From Limnohabitans sp. 2KL-27 (lineage in GTDB: Bacteria > Pseudomonadota > Gammaproteobacteria > Burkholderiales > Burkholderiaceae_C), in the NCBI RefSeq assembly GCF_001269345.1, contig NZ_CXOP01000002.1:1240853-1304852 (forward strand): a DNA stretch of 64,000 nucleotides, given 5' to 3'. The translations under genes were made by a program, and so were the position numbers. Positions within the stretch are counted from its first letter, which is position 1. Each line of letters begins with the position of its first letter. Below the pieces are notes generated by a model. That model ran no database searches, had not been told where the DNA came from, and saw only the letters and a program-made list of their open reading frames with translations. Shown here piece after piece: positions 36,801-45,524 of the stretch.

Positions 36801-37973
36801 TCAGCTCGCCCGATGGCGTTGGGCCAGATCGCGCATCAGCGCGCCCACGCCATAGGTCCAGGCTGGTGCCTGGTCCGAGGTGGTGACCCGGTTGACCAAG
36901 GTGCCCAGTTGCGGGGTGGAAATGCTGACCACGTCGCCCACCACATGGGTGAAGCCCTGGCCGGGGCCGTGGCGGTCCTGCGTGGGCGCAAACATGGTGC
37001 CCAAAAACAGCATCATGCCGTCCGGGTACTGGTGGTATTTGCCCATGGCCTGACCCGCCAGGTCCAGCGGGTCACGGCTGATTTGGCTCAAGGCGCTGCT
37101 GCCTTGCATCACAAAACCTTCGGTACCTTGTACTTTCAGGCTCAGCTCACATTGACGCACATCGTCGATGCCGAAGTGCTCGTCAAACAGGCGAATGAAG
37201 GGGCCGATGGCACAACTGGCATTGTTGTCCTTGGCTTTGCCCAGCAGCAGGGCGCTGCGCCCTTCGAAGTCGCGCAGGTTCACATCGTTGCCCAAGGTGG
37301 CCCCCACCACCTCGCCGCGCGAGTTGGCGGCCAACACGATTTCGGGTTCGGGGTTGTTCCACTGGCTGCCCGGATGGATGCCCACTTGTGCGCCAGGACC
37401 CACGGCGCTCATGGCTTGTGCCTTGGTGAAAATTTCAGCGTCCGGCCCGATGCCCACTTCCAGGTATTGCGACCACATGCCCTGGTCCAGCAGCACTTGC
37501 TTGAGCTGGGCCGACTCGGGGGAGCCGGGCACCACGCTGCGCAGGTTGTCGCCGATGACCGCCACCACCGCCTGGCGAACAGCTTCGGCGCGGCTGGCAT
37601 CGCCACGCGCCTGTTCTTCGATCACGCGCTCGAGCATGCTGGCCACAAAAGTCACGCCTGCGGCCTTGATGGCTTGCAGGTCGCAGGGTGCCAAAAACCA
37701 GGGTTTGGCCGGGTCACGCGCCGCTTCGTCGCTGTTGGCCAGCACGGCGGCCGTGCTGCCTAGGGGGCTGGCCTGACCGGTGCTGATGCTTTGCCTGACC
37801 CGGTCTGCCACCTGGTCTAGTTCAAGCAATTCGCTGCAGGTGAGGGCCAGGCTGGACAAGTCCAGCACCTTGTCTGGCGTGACCGCGACCAAAACCGGTC
37901 CCGTGTTCGGCTGCCAGATGCGACCGATCAAGAGGGCGTTGTCACAAAGAAGGGGCAGTGCAGAGGTGTTCAT
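36801..37973 (-). CDS. Fumarylacetoacetate hydrolase family protein
   Basis: A 390-residue protein of the FAH superfamily. The metal-binding acidic residues are in NNPEPEIVLAANSRG and GNDVNLRDFEGRSALLLGKAKD, with GPFIR and VSISTPQLGTLVNRV later. The length and the long N-terminal part distinguish it from 2-keto-4-pentenoate hydratase-type members. Homologues of this length in betaproteobacteria are annotated only as FAH family, and some act on acidic sugar derivatives. The ATG at 37973 was preferred over a TTG at 37988. It stands alone; substrate unknown. Confidence 0.8.
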   Translation of the reverse strand: MNTSALPLLCDNALLIGRIWQPNTGPVLVAVTPDKVLDLSSLALTCSELLELDQVADRVRQSISTGQASPLGSTAAVLANSDEAARDPAKPWFLAPCDLQAIKAAGVTFVASMLERVIEEQARGDASRAEAVRQAVVAVIGDNLRSVVPGSPESAQLKQVLLDQGMWSQYLEVGIGPDAEIFTKAQAMSAVGPGAQVGIHPGSQWNNPEPEIVLAANSRGEVVGATLGNDVNLRDFEGRSALLLGKAKDNNASCAIGPFIRLFDEHFGIDDVRQCELSLKVQGTEGFVMQGSSALSQISRDPLDLAGQAMGKYHQYPDGMMLFLGTMFAPTQDRHGPGQGFTHVVGDVVSISTPQLGTLVNRVTTSDQAPAWTYGVGALMRDLAQRHRAS

Positions 37974-38139
37974 GTTTGAAGTGTCCAAATCAATGCTTTT
38001 TATCTTGCCAGAAGTTCAGGCGGGGCGGCTGTCGCGAACAGGCCTGCCGATTTCCTGGGTGGGGGCGAGCCATGGTTGAGCAACTTGTGCGTTGGCGCAC
38101 GTTCATCGGCGTCGATGGACCTTAAAGTGGTCTGTTTCG

Positions 38140-38808
38140 ATGAAAAGGATCTTCCAGATGAACACCATGAGTGCACTCCAATCCGCGGGCACCTTGACCT
38201 GTGCCTTGGCCATCTTTCTCACCGGATGTGCAACGTCGACCCCTGAACAAAGGGGGGCAGGCACAGGTGCTGTGATCGGTGCTGTGGCTGGCCAAATTTT
38301 GGGCCGGGACACCAAGTCCACCGCCATTGGGGCGGGCTTGGGTGCTTTGGGCGGCTATGTCTGGTCCAAAAGCATGGAGGACAAGAAGCGCGCCATGGAG
38401 CAAGCCACCGCCGGAACCGGCACGGTGGTGACCCAGACCGCAGACAACCAGCTCAAGCTCAGCATTCCCAGCGACATCTCGTTTGATTCAGGCCGCTCCG
38501 ACATTCGGGCCAATTTGCGCCCCATCCTGGACCAGTTTGCACAAGGCTTGAGCCAACAGGCCAGCATGGAGGTGCGGATCGTGGGGCATACCGACAGCAT
38601 GGGCAGCGATGCCGTCAACAACCCTTTGTCGGTGAACCGGGCCCAAAGTGCCCGCGATTATCTGGTGTCACGCGGAGTGAACAGCAGCCGAATCAGCATC
38701 GATGGTCGCGGTTCTCGAGAGCCGATCGCTGACAACAGCACCGAAGCGGGTCGCGCCCGCAACAGGCGCATTGACATTTTCCTGGCCGAGCGAGCCACAG
38801 CACGTTGA
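38140..38808 (+). CDS. OmpA-family outer-membrane lipoprotein with glycine zipper
   Basis: A 222-residue lipoprotein. The signal ends in the lipobox LTGC. Next is a glycine-zipper segment (GAVIGAVAGQILG ... GAGLGALGGY, about 45-85) that may insert in or associate with the membrane. The C-terminal OmpA domain has the peptidoglycan-binding pattern VGHTDSMG, NPLSVNRAQSARDYL and RARNRRIDI. It probably anchors the outer membrane to the cell wall. The start at 38140 supplies the basic residues needed by a signal peptide; a start at 38158 has a better-placed AAGGA site but lacks them. Confidence 0.85.
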   Translation: MKRIFQMNTMSALQSAGTLTCALAIFLTGCATSTPEQRGAGTGAVIGAVAGQILGRDTKSTAIGAGLGALGGYVWSKSMEDKKRAMEQATAGTGTVVTQTADNQLKLSIPSDISFDSGRSDIRANLRPILDQFAQGLSQQASMEVRIVGHTDSMGSDAVNNPLSVNRAQSARDYLVSRGVNSSRISIDGRGSREPIADNSTEAGRARNRRIDIFLAERATAR

Positions 38809-38918
38809 GATGGGTTGTGTGGGGCTGATGCCCAGGACAGAGCTCACCGCCGAAGGGATTTTTCTCACAAGCGACTGGTTCGGGTGGCCATCTTCGCCCA
38901 GCGACTTGGGCATTGACC

Positions 38919-39500
38919 TCAGAGGTAGATTTTTTGCAGCAATGCCAGCAGCGTTTGGCGCTGCGCCGGTGTGAGCTTGGCTGTTTTTTCAATTTCGAGC
39001 TCTGTGGCGGTTTGCTCGGCTTGCACCATCAAGGCCTGCCCTTTGTCGCTGGCGTGCAGTCCCACGGCGCGACCGTCATGGGGGTGGGGTTTGCGCTCGA
39101 TCAGGCCGCGTGACTCCAGCGACTGGATCAAACCCACCAGATTGGGGGGCAAGAGGTTGAGCGTGGCGCACAGCTGTCGCGAGGTCACGCCCGGGTTGTG
39201 GCAGATGGTGGACATGACCGAAAAATCCACCGGCTTCAAGCCGTAAGGGGCCAGGCGCTCCAAAAACAGCTCGATGATGCTCAACGCGGCTCGGCGCGCG
39301 TTGTAGCCCATCAGGGTTTGCAAGTAAGCCGTGTCCACCGTGTCCACCGCGTGCGCGAAGGACTGGGCGGGCGACACACGCGCCCGTCGCGCCTTGGCAG
39401 GCAGGGGCTGACTTGCTGCGCCGGGCAGGGATGAGCCCGGCTCGGTGGTCTCTGGCCTTTGGCCTTTGAGCGGTGCTTTGTGGGAAGGGTTGCGGGGCAT
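38919..39500 (-). CDS. MarR-family transcriptional regulator, last gene of the hydroxycinnamate operon
   Basis: A 193-residue protein. After a basic, disordered N-terminus of about 55 residues comes a MarR winged-helix domain: LKPVDFSVMSTICHNPGVTSRQLCATLNLLPPNLVGLIQSLESRGLIERKPHPHDGRAVGLHASDKG contains the recognition helix and the DGRAVGL wing. It is transcribed with, and ends, the operon for feruloyl-CoA breakdown. It is therefore a good candidate for the CoA-thioester-responsive repressor of that operon (role known for FerC/FerR-type MarR proteins); this is inference. The long N-terminal tail is unusual. Confidence 0.85.
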   Translation of the reverse strand: MPRNPSHKAPLKGQRPETTEPGSSLPGAASQPLPAKARRARVSPAQSFAHAVDTVDTAYLQTLMGYNARRAALSIIELFLERLAPYGLKPVDFSVMSTICHNPGVTSRQLCATLNLLPPNLVGLIQSLESRGLIERKPHPHDGRAVGLHASDKGQALMVQAEQTATELEIEKTAKLTPAQRQTLLALLQKIYL

Positions 39501-39538
39501 GGCGGCGCGAAAAAGAAGGCGCGGTTGAACAGGCCGGA

Positions 39539-41254
39539 TTATGCCGCCACGCACTGCTGCACGATGATGAAGCTGCGCATCTGGAACTCGGGCAGCACCC
39601 AATTGCGCAGGGCTTGGGCGGGTGATCTCCAGCGTGTCTCTGCGTTGGGGGTGGTCTCGTCCAGGCCAGCCTCGATGCGCAGCCAGGCCCAATCCATCAG
39701 CACCAGCGCCACGGCGCGCAAATAGTCGTCGGCCACGCGGTAAGCGAGCGCCGCGTCTTTGGGCGCAGCCTGCACGATTTGCTGGGTGATGGCGCGCAGG
39801 GTCTGGATGCGGGCCTGCGCAGGCGTGCTGGCTTTGGCCGTCTTGGGCAAGTCCGCTGCGATGGCATCGAGCAGGGCGTTCATGCCCGCGCCGCCATCGG
39901 CCAGCACCTTGCGCACCAACAGGTCAATGGCCTGGATTTCGTTGGTGCCCTCGTAGATCATGGCCACGCGGGCATCGCGCACGATTTGCTCGATGCCCCA
40001 TTCGCGCACATAGCCGTGTCCGCCAAACACCTGCAGGCAGTCGCTGCCGCCGTGGAAGGCCTGGTGTGTGAACACCGATTTCATGACCGGGGTGACCAAT
40101 GCGCACCAACGTTGGGCAGCGGCTTGGGTCTCGGCGTCGGGACTGTGTTTGATCAGGTCGAGTTCCAGCGCGGTGCGGTAGGCCAAAACGCGACCGGCAT
40201 CGACCCAGGCACGCTGTGTGTCGAGGATGCGGCGCATCGCGGGGTGTTCGGCAATCAGGTCGGCTTCAGCAGCACTTCTGCCTTTCCCTGGCGCACGCAT
40301 CTGGCGGCGTTCCTGTGCGTAGGCGTCGGCCTTTTGCCAGGCCGCGTCGAGCAGGCCAATGCCTTGCAAGGCCACGTGCAGGCGGGCGGCGTTCATCATT
40401 ACGAACATCGCGTTCAGGCCTTTGCCGGGCTCGCCCACTATTGAAGAGACCGCTTCGTCAAAGCGCATGACGCAGGTGGGGCTGCCATGCAGGCCCATTT
40501 TTTCTTCGATGCGGTCGCAATGCACCCGACTGCGCGAGCCATCGGGATAGAACTTGGGCACCAAAAAGAGCGACAGGCCTTTGGGGCCAGGGGGGGCATC
40601 GGGCAGGCGCGCCAGCACCAGGTGCACGATGTTGTCGGTGAGGTCGTGCTCGCCGCCCGAGATGAAAATCTTGGTGCCGCTGACCTCATATTGACCATCG
40701 GGCAATGGCACAGCTTTGGTCCGTGCCAGGCCCAGATCCGAGCCGGCATGCGGCTCGGTCAGGCACATGGTGGCCAGCCATTCTCCAGTCGCCACCTTCT
40801 CTAAATAGCGTGCTTTGAGTTCTTCACTGGCGTGGTGTTTGATGCACTCGTAAGCGCCGTGCAGCAGGCCGGGCGCCATGGTCCAGCCATGGTTGGCGCC
40901 CGAGAGCATTTCGTAGAGCATGGCTTCAAGCACAGTCGGCAGGCCTTGGCCACCGTCTTCGGTGCTGGCCGCCAACGCGGGCCATCCCGCTTGCCAGAAG
41001 GCTTGGTAGGCGTCTTTGAAGCCCGGCGGCATGGTGACCGCGCCGGCTTGCCATTGCGCGCCGATTTCGTCGCCATCGCGGTTGAGCGGGGCCACAACCT
41101 CCCCCACGAACTTGCCTGCTTCATCGAGCACTTGCTGCATGAGTTGCGGGTCCACCTCTGCAAATGCGGGCAGGGCTTGCAGCTGGGCTGGCGCGTTCAA
41201 CACGCGGGACATAACGAACTGCATGTCGTCGGTGCGGGGTTGGTAGGCGTTCAT
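39539..41254 (-). CDS. Acyl-CoA dehydrogenase in the hydroxycinnamate operon
   Basis: A 571-residue FAD enzyme of the long acyl-CoA dehydrogenase subgroup. The FAD-binding block is MCLTEPHAGSDLGLARTKA, GTKIFISGGEHDL follows, and the catalytic Glu is in VAMIYEGTNEIQAIDLLVRKVLADGG. In this operon it may oxidise dihydroferuloyl- or phenylpropanoyl-CoA to the cinnamoyl-CoA taken by the crotonase, which would let saturated side-chain acids enter; this is inference from neighbours. It passes electrons to ETF (etfBA at 17-19 kb). The ATG at 41254 yields the usual N-terminus. Confidence 0.9.
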   Translation of the reverse strand: MNAYQPRTDDMQFVMSRVLNAPAQLQALPAFAEVDPQLMQQVLDEAGKFVGEVVAPLNRDGDEIGAQWQAGAVTMPPGFKDAYQAFWQAGWPALAASTEDGGQGLPTVLEAMLYEMLSGANHGWTMAPGLLHGAYECIKHHASEELKARYLEKVATGEWLATMCLTEPHAGSDLGLARTKAVPLPDGQYEVSGTKIFISGGEHDLTDNIVHLVLARLPDAPPGPKGLSLFLVPKFYPDGSRSRVHCDRIEEKMGLHGSPTCVMRFDEAVSSIVGEPGKGLNAMFVMMNAARLHVALQGIGLLDAAWQKADAYAQERRQMRAPGKGRSAAEADLIAEHPAMRRILDTQRAWVDAGRVLAYRTALELDLIKHSPDAETQAAAQRWCALVTPVMKSVFTHQAFHGGSDCLQVFGGHGYVREWGIEQIVRDARVAMIYEGTNEIQAIDLLVRKVLADGGAGMNALLDAIAADLPKTAKASTPAQARIQTLRAITQQIVQAAPKDAALAYRVADDYLRAVALVLMDWAWLRIEAGLDETTPNAETRWRSPAQALRNWVLPEFQMRSFIIVQQCVAA

Positions 41255-41295
41255 GGTCGATTTCAAAAACAAAGATTCAGGGTCAAGGGGCCGGT

Positions 41296-43020
41296 TTATT
41301 GGCAGGTGAAACTGTCGGCATTTTCCAGTGAACCATGGCCCTTGTATTTGGCGACTGTGGGGTAGGCACACAGAGGGCGAGTGCGTTGTGCGCTCCAGTT
41401 TGCGGGCAACTCGGCGTTCACACCTCCGGCATTACCGGCTCCACGCACTTGCGCGGTGATGCGGTCAGGGGCAATGCCTTGCTCCACCCAAGCCACCAAA
41501 GGCGTGAGGACGTCAAACTGGTCTGTCGCTGGGCCTGCGCTGCAATGGTTCATTCCGGGAATGGGGAAGTGGCGCACAAAATTGGCGCTGTTGGGCACTT
41601 CTTTCGCCACACGATCCACCCAAGCACGGGTGTCGGTTTCTGAAAAAACCGGGTCACTGACACCGTGGTAAAGCAAGACCTTGGCGCCTCGTTGTTGAAC
41701 CTGTTTCATATTGGTGGGTTTTGCGTGATGCAAGGGTGTGATGGTTTCATCTGCGCTTTCACTGAACCCAGGCGGTTTGGCAAAAATACCGGCATACAAG
41801 TTGTCGTAGTCCGAATCAAAAGCCTTGACGTCACGTTTGGGGCTGGTGAACACATGGCTCAAGGCGCCTGGGTCCAGGGCTTGCGAAAACACAAATTTCC
41901 AAGTGGCCCAGTTGGCGCCAGACACCCCCGGGTCGTATGGAAATGGGCTGTACAAAGGAGCGCCAGTCGTGGTTTGACCCCCTTTGAAGACTTGGGCGAT
42001 GACATTTTTTTGCATCACACTCAAGCATTTGCCGTCACGCCCTGCGGTGCAATTGGGGATGTCCTTTTGCACGTCAAACGCTTTTTGGCAAGCCGACACA
42101 TCTTGAACAATACCGTCGCTTGCGCCATCGATGGCATCGCATTTGGCCAAAACTGCACGGGCCAAGACCTGTCGGTCTTCGGCGTTGAAGCCAACGCCGA
42201 TGTCAGGGAATTTCAAATTGGGATTAAAGGGGTGGTTCACCGTGGGGCCCGCGGGTGCCAAGCTGTTCCACAAGGAAGAGCCCCATAGTTGGGCCAAAGC
42301 GGCATTGGGCAAACGGTAGCCGGGTGCACCGGCCAAGTAGCCGTCAAACTGCTGTGCATAGCGCGAAGCGGCCACCAAAGTGTGCCGGCCGCCGTTGGAG
42401 CAACCCGCGATGTAGGAGCGGTCCGGCAATTTGCCATACGCCGTTTTGATCAGTTCCTTGGCCATGGGCGTGAGTTTGCCCACGGCGGTGTACCCATAGT
42501 CTTGTCGTGCCTGGGGCTCAGAGCCAAAGTAAGGGTTTTGTCTGGGGTTGTGTCCTGCGTCTGAGCTGATCACGGCGAAACCTTGCGCGAGTGCGCCCGT
42601 CAAAGGTCCGCCACCCAAGGCTCCCAGCGCGGGCTGAACGATGCCATCCAAGCCGCCGTTGGCTTGGTAGAAAAAGCGGCCGTTCCATTCTTTGGGCAGG
42701 CGCATTTCAAAACCAATCGCATAAGGCTGCCCATCGGCACCTTGACGCTCCTGCATCTTGCCCTTGATCAAACAGTGGCTGCCTGTTTGGTAAGCCGTGA
42801 CAGCAGTGGGTTGTGGGCCGGTACGCACCACCCCAGCCTGAACCAACTCGGTCGACTCAATGCGTGTCGCTGCATATTTGAACTGGTCACGCAGTTCATC
42901 GCATTGCAACAAAGAACCGCTTCGTGCGGGTGCCAAACTGGCGGGTGCTTGGGTCGTCAAACCGTCGGCGCAGCCTGTCAGCCACAATAAACTTCCCAAA
43001 GCTATGAGTCGGATCGCCAT
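41296..43020 (-). CDS. Tannase/feruloyl esterase family lipoprotein
   Basis: A 574-residue secreted esterase. The signal (MAIRLIALGSLLWLTGCADG) ends in a lipobox, so the enzyme is probably anchored in the outer membrane. The nucleophile motif is GCSNGGRH (CSxGG), the acid is in YHGVSDPVFS, and the His is in MNHCSAG. The CS...HC pair is the disulfide that links the triad in the tannase/feruloyl-esterase fold. It would release ferulate and related acids from plant esters, feeding the CoA pathway encoded by the rest of the operon. The ATG at 43020 gives the signal peptide. Confidence 0.9.
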   Translation of the reverse strand: MAIRLIALGSLLWLTGCADGLTTQAPASLAPARSGSLLQCDELRDQFKYAATRIESTELVQAGVVRTGPQPTAVTAYQTGSHCLIKGKMQERQGADGQPYAIGFEMRLPKEWNGRFFYQANGGLDGIVQPALGALGGGPLTGALAQGFAVISSDAGHNPRQNPYFGSEPQARQDYGYTAVGKLTPMAKELIKTAYGKLPDRSYIAGCSNGGRHTLVAASRYAQQFDGYLAGAPGYRLPNAALAQLWGSSLWNSLAPAGPTVNHPFNPNLKFPDIGVGFNAEDRQVLARAVLAKCDAIDGASDGIVQDVSACQKAFDVQKDIPNCTAGRDGKCLSVMQKNVIAQVFKGGQTTTGAPLYSPFPYDPGVSGANWATWKFVFSQALDPGALSHVFTSPKRDVKAFDSDYDNLYAGIFAKPPGFSESADETITPLHHAKPTNMKQVQQRGAKVLLYHGVSDPVFSETDTRAWVDRVAKEVPNSANFVRHFPIPGMNHCSAGPATDQFDVLTPLVAWVEQGIAPDRITAQVRGAGNAGGVNAELPANWSAQRTRPLCAYPTVAKYKGHGSLENADSFTCQ

Positions 43021-43137
43021 GTCAGCCCCTCTAATTTGGTGAATGACAGTGCGTCGTGGTTGCACTGTCTGAAGAATCGAAAATCACAAGGCCAGTTTGG
43101 ACCTCTGGCAGTCAGTGTTGGATGTCACAGAGAACAA

Positions 43138-43179
43138 CTCGATGGCCATGGTGTCGCTTGTAGCGCATGGGCCATCGAG
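43138..43179 (-). other. Strong hairpin between the Bug receptor and esterase genes
   Basis: Arms CTCGATGGCC and GGCCATCGAG plus ATG/CAT inside, loop about 15 bases with an inner CGCT/AGCG stem. There is no T-run. It may protect the upstream receptor message or lower expression of the esterase. Confidence 0.5.
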
Positions 43180-43205
43180 GTGCTTCTGCAGGGTTGGCTG
43201 TGAGT

Positions 43206-44207
43206 TCAGGAATCCACGCTGAAACCGATGCGCTTGATCAGCGGGCCCCAACGCTCGAGTTCCACTTGCGAGCTCTTGAGCTGGTCTGCTGTGGAGCCGC
43301 CGAATGGAATCAGGCCGACAACGGTCAAAGCGTCTTGCACGCCTTTGTCTTTCAAAGCCGCATTGATGGCGGTATTGGCCGCCTGGATCACGTTGGCAGG
43401 GGTCTTGGCGGGGGCGTAAAAGCCGAACCATTCTTCCACGGTCAATTCTGGGAAGCCTTGCTCGGCAAAGGTGGCCACGTCAGGCACAAACGGCGAGCGG
43501 GTTTTGCCCGAGGTGGCCAAGATGCGCATCTTGCCCGCCTTGTGGTTGGCGATGAAGTCGCCATGCGGTGTGAACATGCAAGCGATCTGGCCACCGACCA
43601 CGTCGGTCACGCCGGGCACCGAACCACGGTAAGGCACGTGCTTGAACTCGAAGTTCTGGTTCAGGCCCAACAGCGCACCGATGAAGTGCGGCGTGGAGCC
43701 CGCTGCGGGTGAGCCGTAGCTGGCTTGCGCGGGGTTGGCTTTGGCCCAGGCGATGAAGTCTTTCACGTTCTTGACGCTGGCAGGCACCAAGGGGCCCACC
43801 GCAAAGCCGTGGTGAATCATGGACGCTGTGCCCACGGGCGTGAAGTCCTCAAATGGCTTGTATTGCAGGTTCTTGAAGATGTGGGGGTAAAGCGAAATCG
43901 CCGAGAACGGTGTCATGGCCAAGACCGAGCCGTCGGCCGGAGCGCTTTTGAGCAGGTTCAAGGCAATCTGACCGCCAGCGCCTGGGCGGCTGTCGATGAT
44001 GCCGGCGTTTTTGCTGTAAGGCGTGCCGCCAAATTTTTCGGCCACACGGCGGGCGCAGATGTCGCCCGAGCTGCCGGGTGGGAAGCCGTAAAGCACTTTG
44101 ACCTGCTCAATCGGCAAACCGCTTTGTGCCCAGGCTTGCTGGAAAACGGTGCTGCCCAAAATGGCTGCACCGATGGTGGATTGAACGAATTCACGACGGT
44201 TGGTCAT
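43206..44207 (-). CDS. Bug-family receptor in the hydroxycinnamate operon
   Basis: A 333-residue periplasmic receptor of the Bug/TctC family. The N-terminus MTNRREFVQS plus a hydrophobic core looks Tat-like and ends near QAWAQ. KVLYGFPPGSSGDICARRVAE and DSRPGAGGQIALNLL are family blocks. Its place between esterase and thioesterase genes suggests a hydroxycinnamate or related aromatic acid as ligand. No tctAB membrane genes are present here, so it would need to use a carrier encoded elsewhere. A GGAGA site lies before the ATG. Confidence 0.88.
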   Translation of the reverse strand: MTNRREFVQSTIGAAILGSTVFQQAWAQSGLPIEQVKVLYGFPPGSSGDICARRVAEKFGGTPYSKNAGIIDSRPGAGGQIALNLLKSAPADGSVLAMTPFSAISLYPHIFKNLQYKPFEDFTPVGTASMIHHGFAVGPLVPASVKNVKDFIAWAKANPAQASYGSPAAGSTPHFIGALLGLNQNFEFKHVPYRGSVPGVTDVVGGQIACMFTPHGDFIANHKAGKMRILATSGKTRSPFVPDVATFAEQGFPELTVEEWFGFYAPAKTPANVIQAANTAINAALKDKGVQDALTVVGLIPFGGSTADQLKSSQVELERWGPLIKRIGFSVDS

Positions 44208-44240
44208 GCTTGTCTCCTCTAGGGGGTGGTTAAAAAACGG

Positions 44241-44660
44241 TTAGCTGCACAAGGCCTTGATGTCTTCGGGCACCGGGATCGCTTTGATGCGGTCCGGGTC
44301 ATCGGGGTGCTTGATGCAAAAAGCACGCACTTCGGTGCCTTCGCACAGCACGGTGTCGCCCCGCATGACCACATGTTTGTGCACAATGACTTTTTCACGC
44401 CACTCTTGCACACTGGTGTGCACCTGAATGGTTTCGCCGTAGGTGGCTGGACGGATGAACTTGGTGTTGATTTCCAACAGCGGGGTGCCGATGATGCCGC
44501 GCGTCTTGACCAGCTCGCGCCAGGGCGGGACGCCGCACTTCACAAAAAAATTCAAGGACGAAGCGTCCATCCATTTGGAGAAGTTGGGGAAAAAGACGAT
44601 GCCTGCGGGGTCGCAGTCACCGAACATCACTTGCACTTCGTAAACAACGGTTTTGCTCAT
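44241..44660 (-). CDS. Hotdog-fold acyl-CoA thioesterase (4HBT type)
   Basis: A 139-residue hotdog protein. VMFGDCDPAGIVFFPNFSKWMD has the catalytic Asp region of 4-hydroxybenzoyl-CoA thioesterase and YbgC-type enzymes. In this operon it probably hydrolyses the aromatic acyl-CoA left after thiolysis (for example vanilloyl-CoA or 4-hydroxybenzoyl-CoA) to the free acid. It starts nine bases after the SDR gene ends and is followed closely by the receptor gene, so all three are co-transcribed. Confidence 0.88.
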   Translation of the reverse strand: MSKTVVYEVQVMFGDCDPAGIVFFPNFSKWMDASSLNFFVKCGVPPWRELVKTRGIIGTPLLEINTKFIRPATYGETIQVHTSVQEWREKVIVHKHVVMRGDTVLCEGTEVRAFCIKHPDDPDRIKAIPVPEDIKALCS

Positions 44661-44669
44661 GTTCGGCTT

Positions 44670-45434
44670 TCAGCGCGGCGCCATGCGCAAGGCACCGTCC
44701 AAACGGATGACTTCGCCGTTCAGGTGGTCGTTGCTCACGATGTGGCAGGCCAGCTCGGCAAATTCGCTGGGTTTGCCCAAACGCGCGGGGAAGGGGATGC
44801 TGGCCGCCAGCGATTGCTGCACAGGCTCAGGCAGTCCCTTGAGCAAGGGGGTCGCGAAAAGGCCAGGGGCGATGGTGCACACGCGGATGCCGTGTTGTGC
44901 CAAGTCGCGCGCCATGGGCAGTGTCATGCCCGCCACCCCGGCTTTGGAGGCGCTGTAGGCCTGTTGACCGACTTGGCCGTCAAACGCCGCCACAGAAGCG
45001 GTGAAGACCATCACGCCGCGGGCGTTGTCCTCCATGGGATCGAGCTTGGCGCAGGCGGCTGCGAACAGACGGGCCGCGTTGTAGGTGCCGATCAGGTTGA
45101 CGTTGATCACCTTGGCAAAGTCTTCCAGCGGCGCGGCATTGCCGTCCTTGCCGACCACGCGTTTGGCTGTGCCGATGCCGGCAATTTGCATCAGGATGCG
45201 GGCGGGGCCATGGGCGGCGGCAGCGGTTTCGATGGCTTGGGCCATGCTGTCCGGGTCCGACACGTTGCAGTGCACTGCAACGCCGCCAATCTCTTTGGCC
45301 ACGCGCTCCGCGTTCTCCAGATTGAGGTCGAGCACCGCAACCTTGGCGCCCAGGCGGGCGAGTTCACGGGCGGTGGCTTCGCCCAATCCAGAGCCACCAC
45401 CGGTGACCAGAGCTGCTTGTCCTTGGATGTTCAT
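44670..45434 (-). CDS. SDR-family 3-hydroxyacyl-CoA dehydrogenase (HSD10 type)
   Basis: A 254-residue NAD enzyme. TGGGSGLGEATAREL (cofactor loop), DLNLENAERV, the catalytic YSASKAGV and IAPGLFATPLLKGLPE closely resemble type II 3-hydroxyacyl-CoA dehydrogenases. In the operon it would oxidise the 3-hydroxy-3-arylpropanoyl-CoA made by the crotonase to the 3-keto form, the substrate of the thiolase encoded next to it. This is the step that marks the beta-oxidative rather than the retro-aldol route. Confidence 0.88.
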   Translation of the reverse strand: MNIQGQAALVTGGGSGLGEATARELARLGAKVAVLDLNLENAERVAKEIGGVAVHCNVSDPDSMAQAIETAAAAHGPARILMQIAGIGTAKRVVGKDGNAAPLEDFAKVINVNLIGTYNAARLFAAACAKLDPMEDNARGVMVFTASVAAFDGQVGQQAYSASKAGVAGMTLPMARDLAQHGIRVCTIAPGLFATPLLKGLPEPVQQSLAASIPFPARLGKPSEFAELACHIVSNDHLNGEVIRLDGALRMAPR

Positions 45435-45524
45435 GTCGAGACCTTTCAGTTGTGGCGCGGACCGTCAGGTCCGTTGCTGGGGGAGATGGGGTCAGGGCTT
45501 GAGCCACTGACCCCACCGTTCAAT

